22,038 nucleotides of DNA, from the NCBI GenBank assembly GCA_947311645.1, contig CAMZKZ010000021.1:1-22038 (forward strand), in the 5' to 3' direction. This DNA is from an uncultured Candidatus Altimarinota bacterium (GTDB lineage Bacteria > Patescibacteriota > Gracilibacteria > CAIRYL01). The notes beneath the pieces were generated by a model that saw only the letters and a list, made by a program, of their open reading frames with translations, was not told the origin of the DNA and did no database searches. Below are positions 1 to 6,795 of this stretch, piece by piece. The stretch's first letter is position 1, and each line of letters starts with the position of its first letter. The position numbers and the translations under genes are program-made.

Positions 1-253
1 AAACCCTCTCTCAGTTCGGATTGGGGTCTGCAACTCGACCCTATGAAGTTGGAATTGCTAGTAATCGCGCATCAGCAATGGCGCGGTGAATATGTTCCTG
101 GATCTTGTACTCACCGCCCGTCAAACCACGGAAGATGGGGGCACCCGAAGTTGCGTTATCCTTTCGAGGAGCGTACCTAAGGTGAAATCATTGACTGGGG
201 TTAAGTCGTAACAAGGTATCCGTACGGGAATGTGCGGATGGACCACCTCCTTT
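1..253 (+). rRNA. rrs: 16S ribosomal RNA, 3' end (partial)
   Basis: This is the 3' part of the small-subunit rRNA; the 5' part lies outside the window. Landmarks seen: the 1392-1407 decoding-site block at 107-122, the A1492/A1493 pair at 203-204 inside TTAAGTCGTAAC, helix 45 with its GGAA loop at 227-230, and the anti-Shine-Dalgarno CCTCC at 246-250. Variants against E. coli numbering are U for A1396 (position 111), A1409 (124) with U1491 (202) as a compensated pair, and C for U1532. A1408 keeps the bacterial identity. The mature end is set at about 253 by alignment to the E. coli terminal ACCUCCUUA. No tRNA or 23S gene follows; a terminator ends the transcript. The sequence style suggests a CPR bacterium, which is an inference. 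Confidence 0.97.
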
Positions 254-262
254 TTGGGAGAT

Positions 263-311
263 ACTTATAGAAATATAAGTCATCCTTGATTTGGTCTTAG
301 CTTTTGCTAAG
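263..311 (+). other. 16S 3' trailer with two perfect small hairpins
   Basis: Just after the mature 16S end there are two perfect hairpins. The first (263-280) has a 7-bp stem, ACTTATA with TATAAGT, closed by a GAAA (GNRA) tetraloop. The second (296-311) has a 6-bp stem, CTTAGC with GCTAAG, and a TTTT loop, extendable by G-U pairs. Neither is followed by a T run, so they are not terminators. They may be processing or end-protection structures of the pre-16S transcript, which is an inference. No cloverleaf or coding frame was seen in 256-350. Confidence 0.5.
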
Positions 312-350
312 GTACAACAATTTTTCTTAGAACCACAAATTAAATAGGTA

Positions 351-388
351 AAACCTCTTTAAGATTTATTTCTTAAAGGGGTTTTTTT
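351..388 (+). terminator. Intrinsic terminator of the 16S transcript
   Basis: An 11-bp stem (354-364 with 371-381, one G-U pair) with a 6-nt loop is followed by seven T residues at 382-388. Three A residues before the stem can pair with the first T residues. This is a textbook Rho-independent terminator placed about 100 nt after the 16S end, so the rRNA transcript appears to stop here. Read on the minus strand the same stem is followed by only four T residues, so it may also act weakly on the convergent acyl-CoA synthetase transcript. Confidence 0.85.
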
Positions 389-413
389 GTATATAAAAAA
401 ACTCTGGTTCTTT

Positions 414-448
414 CTATAGTACGCTATAGAGAGTACTATAGCGTTTTT
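414..448 (+). terminator. Second hairpin with T run and an overlapping alternative stem
   Basis: The stem CGCTATAG/CTATAGCG (422-429 with 436-443, 6-nt loop) is followed directly by TTTTT at 444-448, a good back-up terminator for the + strand. An overlapping 9-bp perfect stem, CTATAGTAC (414-422) with GTACTATAG (433-441), excludes the first. The element sits between the convergent 16S and acyl-CoA synthetase genes. On the minus strand neither stem is followed directly by T residues. Confidence 0.6.
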
Positions 449-477
449 ATTGTATGAAAAAAATAGGAAAAATATAG

Positions 478-2640
478 TTATAGAAAAAACTTTGCATCAA
501 CAATAATGCTTTCATTTTCGTCTGAAAGTATAGGGTTTATATCTATACTTGAAATATCTGTATTTTCTTGAAAGAGAAGAGAGAGTTTATAAAGAGTGGA
601 AAGTAATACATCTATATTAATAGATTGTTCCCCTCTAGCACCTTTTAATAAAGCATAAAACTTTGTTTCTTGTAACATTTCGTGTATTTCATTTTTTGAA
701 AGAGGTAAAATTCTACGAGAAATATCAGAAAAAATATTTAAATAAATGCCACCATATCCTACTAAAATTACATCTCCAAAAATACTATCTCGTATAAATC
801 CAATATAGACTTCTTTTGCATCTGTATTCATCATTTTTTGAAGACTTACTCCATCTATAGAAATAGTTTTTTCTATTTTTCCATCTTCTTGTGCAGAAGT
901 AATATTTTTAAGAATAGTTCTATACGCTCTCTGAGCCTCTATTTTTGATTGTATATTTAAGAGTACTCCTCCTATATCACTTTTATGTGGAATATCTCTA
1001 GAAGCGATTTTCATAACAAATGCGGCACTTTCTGTACTGTGTTTGTTTAATGTTTCCCATACTGTATTCAGATTATTTTCTGAGGTACAGATTACTTCTT
1101 CAGCGAATGGAATTGTATACATGCTAAGTAGTTTTGATACGGTAGAAAGACTACACATTTCTCTTTTTTCTTGCTTTTCTTTTTGTAAAAGAGAGGAGAT
1201 TTGAGGAGAATTAAAATTTTGGGTATGGTGTATAGAATATGTTTCTTCTCTTTTTTTTCTATTTTCCTTTTGTTTATGGAGTTTTGCATATGCAGACAGT
1301 GCATCTCTTGGATAATTATAGTGTAGAATATTATTTTTCTTTAAAAACTCTCGAGCAGGAGTTACATCTTCTCCTCCCATAAATGAAGTAATAATCGTGC
1401 TATGAGGGTACTTATTTTGAAATTTTTGTATAGATTTTGCAATAACCAAAGAATCTGTCATTGATTGTTGAGTGAGGAGAATGAGGTATGTAAATGTTTT
1501 TTTTCTCTTCTCTTCAATAGTATGTAAATTGTGTAATATTTGTTCATATCGTGAATGTGTTGCATCTCCAAGTATATCAATAGGGTTTTTACAACTTGAT
1601 GCTTTTGGAAGATTTGTGCGAAGAATTTCTTGTTCTTCAGAAGAGAAGTTTGCAAGTGTAATGTTAAATATATCAGCATTATCAATAGTCATAACCGCTG
1701 GTCCACCTGCATTTGTAATAACTGCGATATCGTCTGGAATATCTTTTTTATCTGCAAAATATGAAAAAATTTTGGAAAGAAAAAACATTTCTTGTAGAGA
1801 GTGTGTTGAGTGTATTCCTGATTGTTGTAATGCAGTTTCTAATACTTCTTTTTTTCCTGAAAGTGCACCTGTGTGTGATGCAGCAGCAAGAGAACCTTTT
1901 GTAGAAATTCCAGACTTTACCATTATAATTGGTTTACGCTTTGAAACAGTGGAGGCAATTCTAAAAAACTCTTTTCCGTTTTCTATGCTTTCCAGATACA
2001 GAACAATAACATCTGTTTCTGGATCATTTGCTAAATATTCTAAAAAATCATTTTCATTTATATGAGATTTATTTCCTATTGTAATAATTTTTGAAAATCC
2101 AAGGTTTTCTTTTTTTGCCCAATCAATCATTGCGACAGCCATTGCTCCACTTTGCGAGACCATTGCGATATTTCCTTTTTTTATTCCATTTGATGATGCA
2201 AATGAAGCATTTATATTTTTGTGAATATTTAAAAATCCTAAACAATTTGGTCCAAGAATATTCATACTATATTTTTGAGCACAGTGTATAATTTCTTTTT
2301 CTCCTGTTATATTTCCTATTTCTTTAAATCCAGCAGATATAATTACAATATTTTTAATACCAAATTTCCCACATTCTTCAATTGTTTTTACAACAAAAGG
2401 TGCAGGAATTGCAATAATAGCAATATCAGGAATTTCTTTGAGATCTGATATTTTTTCTTGAAAATATGTAGTATATGCATATCCTCCATGTGGATTTACA
2501 GCAAATATCTTTACTTCTTTTTGATTATTTGTGCACAGGTTTTTTAAAATGATATTTCCAACTTTTGTTGGATTTTCAGATGCACCAATTACAACAATAG
2601 ATTGCGGTGAAAAGAATGTTTGTAGTGAAATGTTTGGCAT
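478..2640 (-). CDS. ADP-forming acetyl/acyl-CoA synthetase, alpha-beta fusion
   Basis: This 720-residue cytosolic enzyme converts acyl-CoA, ADP and phosphate to acid, ATP and CoA, the substrate-level ATP step of acetate fermentation. The N-terminal CoA-binding Rossmann domain (about 8-130) contains VVIGASENPTKVG. Succinyl-CoA-ligase-like domains follow (about 150-460) with VSQSGAMAVA at 161-170. The phosphohistidine should be His256 in AASHTGAL, equivalent to the alpha-subunit histidine of Pyrococcus ACD. The ATP-grasp part (about 490-720) has KIASRDIPHKSDIGGV, with His552 as the likely second phospho-carrier, and ends in IDINPIL. The length fits a fused alpha-beta ACD. A charged linker lies at about 455-495. 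It is the last gene of the minus-strand run, 4 nt after the DUF1622 gene, and no Shine-Dalgarno is seen. A protein-acylating Pat-type fusion is unlikely because there is no GNAT domain. The preferred acyl group cannot be read from sequence. Confidence 0.9.
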   Translation of the reverse strand: MPNISLQTFFSPQSIVVIGASENPTKVGNIILKNLCTNNQKEVKIFAVNPHGGYAYTTYFQEKISDLKEIPDIAIIAIPAPFVVKTIEECGKFGIKNIVIISAGFKEIGNITGEKEIIHCAQKYSMNILGPNCLGFLNIHKNINASFASSNGIKKGNIAMVSQSGAMAVAMIDWAKKENLGFSKIITIGNKSHINENDFLEYLANDPETDVIVLYLESIENGKEFFRIASTVSKRKPIIMVKSGISTKGSLAAASHTGALSGKKEVLETALQQSGIHSTHSLQEMFFLSKIFSYFADKKDIPDDIAVITNAGGPAVMTIDNADIFNITLANFSSEEQEILRTNLPKASSCKNPIDILGDATHSRYEQILHNLHTIEEKRKKTFTYLILLTQQSMTDSLVIAKSIQKFQNKYPHSTIITSFMGGEDVTPAREFLKKNNILHYNYPRDALSAYAKLHKQKENRKKREETYSIHHTQNFNSPQISSLLQKEKQEKREMCSLSTVSKLLSMYTIPFAEEVICTSENNLNTVWETLNKHSTESAAFVMKIASRDIPHKSDIGGVLLNIQSKIEAQRAYRTILKNITSAQEDGKIEKTISIDGVSLQKMMNTDAKEVYIGFIRDSIFGDVILVGYGGIYLNIFSDISRRILPLSKNEIHEMLQETKFYALLKGARGEQSINIDVLLSTLYKLSLLFQENTDISSIDINPILSDENESIIVDAKFFL

Positions 2641-2644
2641 AGAA

Positions 2645-3001
2645 TTAGATGTTTATATTTTTTTCCTGTGAAAATGAGTTGAGCTCGCGTTCGGCCATAA
2701 GCGTTAATGCAATTCGTATTACAACCACAATAATAAGTATTGTAATATCTTCGCCAAATTTTTCACCTGCATCAATAAGCATTGTATCTATAATATCTTT
2801 TCCAACAAAAAAATCGAGTCCAATAATTAAATGCTGACTAAAAATAAGTCGTATTTTTTGAAATGAGTGTGTTGTATTTTTTATGTATTCTATAGCACTT
2901 TGAATAGAGCCAATACTGATAATTATTACACCAAAAAGTCCGAATAAAAGAGAGATATAACTGATAATAGGTGTTATGTATTCAAGTATAAAAAGATTCA
3001 T
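2645..3001 (-). CDS. DUF1622 family small membrane protein
   Basis: This 118-residue integral membrane protein has hydrophobic segments at about 12-34, 55-66 and 86-103. The family signature as I recall it is a central histidine and acidic stretch (FSQHLIIGLDFFVGKDIIDTM region, residues 54-74) and a C-terminal VVVIRIALTLMAEREL motif at 92-107, where the arginine and the EREL end are typical. The family has no known biochemical function. The gene lies 29 nt after nadB and 4 nt before the acyl-CoA synthetase, so it is almost certainly co-transcribed with both. No Shine-Dalgarno precedes the ATG. I am fairly sure of the family and make no claim about the role. Confidence 0.75.
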   Translation of the reverse strand: MNLFILEYITPIISYISLLFGLFGVIIISIGSIQSAIEYIKNTTHSFQKIRLIFSQHLIIGLDFFVGKDIIDTMLIDAGEKFGEDITILIIVVVIRIALTLMAERELNSFSQEKNINI

Positions 3002-3030
3002 AATAATTGTTTTAAGTGAAAATCTTTACA

Positions 3031-4536
3031 TTATACATTATTTTTAGCATCTTTTGCAAGCTTTTGAACAAGGATTAAAATATTTTTGTTTGTATGTGAT
3101 AAAATACTTTTATTTCTTTCTAGATTTTTAAAAATGTTTTCTGCAGTTTGTATATTTTTAATTTTAATTTTTTTGTTTCCTTCAATGCTTAAATATTGAG
3201 AAAGAGTATTTTTAATCGTTTCTAAAAATTCAGTATTATATTCTGTATATTGTTCTATTCTTCTTTCTTCTTTCTCTTTTACTTTTACTATTTCTTCTTC
3301 TTCTTTCTTTTCTTCTTTAGGTGAAAGAGTATAATTTTTATTTTCTATAGAGAGTACACTTTCTGAAGGGTTTATATTCTTCATTTTTTCTCTAATATTT
3401 TTTGCAATTTGACGCGCAAAAACGAGTCCTTCTAAGAGTGAGTTAGAAGCCAATCTATTATTTCCATGCACTCCAGTATTTGCACATTCTCCAACTGCAT
3501 AAATAGTAGGAATATTTGTTTCGCCCCATATATTTGTTGTAATTCCACCCATGCAATAATGTGCTCCAAAGGTGATTGGAATGAGTTGTGTTTGAGGATT
3601 TATATGAAATTCATGCAGAAGAACCTCTGCAATAAAAGGAAAATGTTCTGCAAAGTTTGTAATATTTCGTGCATCTAAAAATACGGGATTTTTTTCTGAA
3701 CTAGTTATATTTCGTAATTCTTCATCATAAATTGCCTTTGATACAATATCTCTTGGAAGTAATGCATCTATAATTTCTTGTCCATTTTTATCCACAATTT
3801 TTGCACCAAAACCACGAATTGCCTCTGTAAGTAAAAGTTGAGGTTTATTTTTTCGCTTTTTATTCAGTACGGTTGGGTGAAACTGTACTGAATGTAAGTC
3901 TTTTGTTTCGATTCCTGCATTTATGCATAAAGAAATTCCATCTCCCATATTTTCTTGTGGAGATGTAGAATTTTGATATAAAGAGGAATATCCACCAGTT
4001 GCAAATATTATAAAGTCTGCAGAGAGTGTATGGGGTGAGAAAGAAAGAGTATTGGTATATGTAATCTGTTTTTTTATTGCATTAAAAGAAAAAACATCTG
4101 CATTTTCAATCAGTGTAATATTGGGATGTGAACGAACTTTTTCTGCTAAAGTGGTTGCAATTACTTTTCCTGAAATATCTTTTATATTTGAAACACGCGG
4201 AAAAGAATGCCCTCCTTCTAAATGTTGTGTTTTTTCAAATTGCACTCCGATGTTTTCTAAAAATTGAATTTCTTCAGGAGCATTGTGTACTAATAGCGTG
4301 ACTGCGTGTAGTGTATTCGTATTTCCACCTGCATTCATTGTATCTTGAATATGCTTTTCAAAACTATCTTCTTGATGTAAAACTCCTGCAATTCCTCCTT
4401 GTGCAAGAGGGGTTGATCCCGAAATAAGTTGTGTTTTTGTAAGCAGTATCACTCTTCCAAGGTGTGAAAGATGTATTGCTGTACTCATACCTGCGATACC
4501 TGATCCTATGATTAAAAAAGAGGAAGATTGTTGCAT
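3031..4536 (-). CDS. nadB: L-aspartate oxidase (NadB)
   Basis: This 501-residue flavoprotein oxidises L-aspartate to iminoaspartate, the first step of de novo NAD synthesis, using O2 or fumarate as acceptor. The FAD-binding GSGIAG is at 11-16. Active-site positions matching E. coli NadB are present: Glu107 (EGGHS), His220 (HPT), the TEAIRG segment 237-242, Arg262 (PRD), His326 (GAHYCMGG) and Arg361 (GNNRLASNSLLEG). The flavin and capping domains end near 386. The C-terminal part is unusual: a Lys/Glu-rich stretch (about 405-427) followed by a short helical region without the usual arginine motif of the fumarate-reductase C domain. NadA and NadC, the partners that make quinolinate and its mononucleotide, are not in the window. 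It sits 9 nt after lemA. A fumarate reductase flavoprotein is less likely given the NadB-type motifs. Confidence 0.9.
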   Translation of the reverse strand: MQQSSSFLIIGSGIAGMSTAIHLSHLGRVILLTKTQLISGSTPLAQGGIAGVLHQEDSFEKHIQDTMNAGGNTNTLHAVTLLVHNAPEEIQFLENIGVQFEKTQHLEGGHSFPRVSNIKDISGKVIATTLAEKVRSHPNITLIENADVFSFNAIKKQITYTNTLSFSPHTLSADFIIFATGGYSSLYQNSTSPQENMGDGISLCINAGIETKDLHSVQFHPTVLNKKRKNKPQLLLTEAIRGFGAKIVDKNGQEIIDALLPRDIVSKAIYDEELRNITSSEKNPVFLDARNITNFAEHFPFIAEVLLHEFHINPQTQLIPITFGAHYCMGGITTNIWGETNIPTIYAVGECANTGVHGNNRLASNSLLEGLVFARQIAKNIREKMKNINPSESVLSIENKNYTLSPKEEKKEEEEIVKVKEKEERRIEQYTEYNTEFLETIKNTLSQYLSIEGNKKIKIKNIQTAENIFKNLERNKSILSHTNKNILILVQKLAKDAKNNV

Positions 4537-4545
4537 GTACTTTTT

Positions 4546-5127
4546 TTAAAAAGAATTTATAAGATCTGGTGCTTCTTGTGCTTTCTCGCTTGCAGAAAAT
4601 GGTTCATATTTTTCAAGCCCAACAATTCCAGCAACAATATTTATTGGAAATGATCGAATTTTGGTATTATAGTTTTTTACTGCTTCATTGTATCGTGTTC
4701 GTTCTACCGATATTCTATTTTCAACTCCTTCGAGTTGTGTTTGTAATCCTAAAAAGTTTTGATTTGATTGAATTTGAGGGTATTGTTCTGTAATCATCAT
4801 TAATCTTCCTAAGGCCTGAGTAAGTCCTTGTTGTTGTGCTTGATATTGTGCTAATTCTTCTGCATCATGAATATCTACAGTTATTTTTGTTGCACTTGCT
4901 CGTGCTTCTATAGTTTGTGTTAAAATCTCTTTTTCGCTATTGGCTGCAGCTTTTACAGTAGCAACTAGGTTTGGAACAAGATCAGATCGTTTTTGATATT
5001 GATTTTGAACATTTGACCATTTTTCTTGTACTGTTTCATCAAGAGGAATAAGAGAATTATAGCTTGAAGATATCCATAGTCCAATAAGGGTAATTATTCC
5101 AAGTATAGATAAAAGTGTTTTATTCAT
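4546..5127 (-). CDS. lemA: LemA family protein
   Basis: This 193-residue protein has one N-terminal membrane anchor (about 5-20) and a long alpha-helical body outside the membrane. Hallmarks of LemA are visible: SYNSLIPLDETVQEKWSNV near 23-41, then YQKRSDLVPNLVATVK, and near the end NRISVERTRYNEAVKNYN and the FP-hydrophobic-G-E/K-Y-F sequence (IVGLEKYEPF). The family's molecular role is not settled; it is often next to TPM/YgcG genes and tied to envelope processes. Here it lies 27 nt after an uncharacterised gene that itself follows a TPM gene, keeping the association. The length is typical. The leader before the ATG is T-rich with no Shine-Dalgarno. Confidence 0.93.
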   Translation of the reverse strand: MNKTLLSILGIITLIGLWISSSYNSLIPLDETVQEKWSNVQNQYQKRSDLVPNLVATVKAAANSEKEILTQTIEARASATKITVDIHDAEELAQYQAQQQGLTQALGRLMMITEQYPQIQSNQNFLGLQTQLEGVENRISVERTRYNEAVKNYNTKIRSFPINIVAGIVGLEKYEPFSASEKAQEAPDLINSF

Positions 5128-5154
5128 AAAAAATAGGGATTATATAGGGATATT

Positions 5155-5856
5155 TTATAGTGTTTTCTCGTATTGTTCAACGGCTTCTGTCCACTTTTCT
5201 AGCAGTGTACTGATTGATAGAATTGCAGTCTCTATTTCTTTTTGAGAATACTGTTGTGTTTTCTTTTTAAGATGAGATGTAATGGTTTCTATGGTATGTA
5301 ATGCATGTGTTTCAAGTGGAATGTGTAGAAATTTTCCAGCATTGAGTACAGGTGTAAGTTCTGGAAGAATATTGTGAATTAATATATCTGCAGGAATATG
5401 TATACTTTCTTCTCGTAAATAAATAGATTTATTTCGAATATCAAATTCCATTTTTCTCCGTAAATGCGCATTTGATATCGTAATATTTTTAAAAACATCT
5501 TCTCCAAATAAAAGTATTGCTGTTGTTTTTATATCAAAAAATTGAAGAGAAAATACATCACTCGCGTTATGGACTTCATCTTTTGAAAGACAAATAAAAG
5601 GAATATTTTGCAGTATATTTTTTATTTTGGGGGTATGGAGTGTTGTAAGAATATCTTCTGTATTGTGCATTATTAAAACGAGGGTTTCTGTTTCATATTT
5701 TGGATAACTATATATGCTTACAATATGTTTATTAGTAATTTTTAATAATGTATTTTTTGCTTCTGAGAGAGAAATTTTTTTATTTTTTGTACATTTTTTA
5801 TATACCCAATTTTTTATTTTTTGAAACATGTTATTTTTATAATAAAATTTTATCAT
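5155..5856 (-). CDS. Uncharacterised protein, possibly a degenerate nucleotidyltransferase-like protein
   Basis: I do not recognise this 233-residue protein with certainty. It has no signal peptide or membrane segment. An N-terminal alpha/beta part (about 28-90) is laid out like a minimal nucleotidyltransferase fold but lacks the GS..GxxxSDxD motif. It is followed by DVFSLQFFDIKTTAILLFGED (split here as residues 100-108 and 109-120), HLRRKMEFDIRNK at 131-143 and LREE at 147-150. That second half resembles a little-described bacterial family with a GED...HLR..E.EL..K...LR pattern, recalled and not searched. The C-terminal 80 residues look helical. It lies between the TPM gene (9 nt) and lemA (27 nt), so a shared job with them is likely. 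The ATG at 5856 is used; a second in-frame ATG at 5829 is possible. Confidence 0.7.
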   Translation of the reverse strand: MIKFYYKNNMFQKIKNWVYKKCTKNKKISLSEAKNTLLKITNKHIVSIYSYPKYETETLVLIMHNTEDILTTLHTPKIKNILQNIPFICLSKDEVHNASDVFSLQFFDIKTTAILLFGEDVFKNITISNAHLRRKMEFDIRNKSIYLREESIHIPADILIHNILPELTPVLNAGKFLHIPLETHALHTIETITSHLKKKTQQYSQKEIETAILSISTLLEKWTEAVEQYEKTL

Positions 5857-5865
5857 TTGCTATGC

Positions 5866-6795
5866 TTACCATTTTCCACCAAATCCTCCTCCTCCAAAGC
5901 TTCCTCCACCAAATTGAGAAAAAGAGTATCCACTACTTATTCCGCCTCCGCTAGACCAGTTTCCAGAAGAAAATCCACCAGAATTATTTTTTTCTCCAGA
6001 GGAAAATAAAAAGAGAAAAAGAGAAAACAACCCAATATTTGTCACAATATAAGGCGTGAGAATAGTAAAGAGAATTCCGAGAGAAATAAGGAGAATAGCG
6101 TTGTTTTTTTTCTGTTTATTTTCTATTTCTGAAACAAAGAGTCCAGCAAAAAAAGAAAAAGCCAGAAGGAATAAAATAGCGATTTTATTAAATTCTTCTG
6201 AAGAATTTGGGGTATATTTTTGTATAATTTCTGCATCATTTTCTAAAAATTTTTGAATATCAATCAGTACATATTCAACACCTGTAGAATACTGTTTTTG
6301 TCTAAAATATTGTGGAAAATATGCTTCAGCAATACGCTGTAATTGTAAGTCTGGTAATACTCCTTCGAGTCCGTATCCTGTGAAAAATCTATAGGTATGA
6401 TCTTCTTTTGCAATAAGTAAAAAGAGTCCAGTATCGAGTTGTTCATCTCCAATATTCCAACCGAAGTTTTTATCGGATAATAATTCTATTCCAAATTGAA
6501 AAATATCTAAATTTTCAGGGTTAATAGTTGTATCGTGTAGGGTGTTTATTGTAAGAATTGCAATTTGTGCTTTTGTATTTTTTTCAATTTCAAAAATTTT
6601 ATTTTTAATATTATCTTCGTCTTGTGGTGTAAAAATATTTGCTAAGTCTGTAACTCTTTCAGAGGTATTATTTATAAGGTTTATTTTTGTTTCTGCATGG
6701 GTTGGTGTTTGTATGAAAAAAAAGAGCGAAAAAATAAGTATAATAAAACTATACGCTAACGCCATGTATATCGTTTTATTTATCAGATTCTTCAT
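5866..6795 (-). CDS. TPM-domain (YgcG/TPM_phosphatase) membrane protein
   Basis: This 309-residue protein has a signal peptide (about 1-34: Lys-containing start, long hydrophobic core, THA cleavage site). A TPM domain follows (about 46-180) with VTDLANIFTP, AQIAILTINTL, DTGLFLLIAKED and RFFTGYGLEGVLPD. Two hydrophobic stretches come next (about 204-222 and 232-262), then a Gly/Ser-rich tail ending GGGSFGGGGFGGKW. This is the classic YgcG/TPM layout with the domain outside the membrane. Members have been linked to phosphatase activity and photosystem repair, but the bacterial role is unclear. The open frame extends to 6897, but that extension overlaps the end of ftsI by over 100 nt and would bury the signal peptide, so the ATG at 6795 is chosen (20-nt overlap). 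A later ATG at 6765 would avoid the overlap. Its usual partner lemA is two genes downstream. Confidence 0.87.
   Translation of the reverse strand: MKNLINKTIYMALAYSFIILIFSLFFFIQTPTHAETKINLINNTSERVTDLANIFTPQDEDNIKNKIFEIEKNTKAQIAILTINTLHDTTINPENLDIFQFGIELLSDKNFGWNIGDEQLDTGLFLLIAKEDHTYRFFTGYGLEGVLPDLQLQRIAEAYFPQYFRQKQYSTGVEYVLIDIQKFLENDAEIIQKYTPNSSEEFNKIAILFLLAFSFFAGLFVSEIENKQKKNNAILLISLGILFTILTPYIVTNIGLFSLFLFLFSSGEKNNSGGFSSGNWSSGGGISSGYSFSQFGGGSFGGGGFGGKW

Noticed and set aside
256..350. Possible tRNA in the 16S downstream region
   Set aside because: No cloverleaf, T-loop GTTCRA motif or CCA end; only two unrelated small hairpins.
1472..2065. 197-codon open frame antisense to the acyl-CoA synthetase
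   Set aside because: It has no recognisable motif and lies entirely within a well-supported gene on the other strand.
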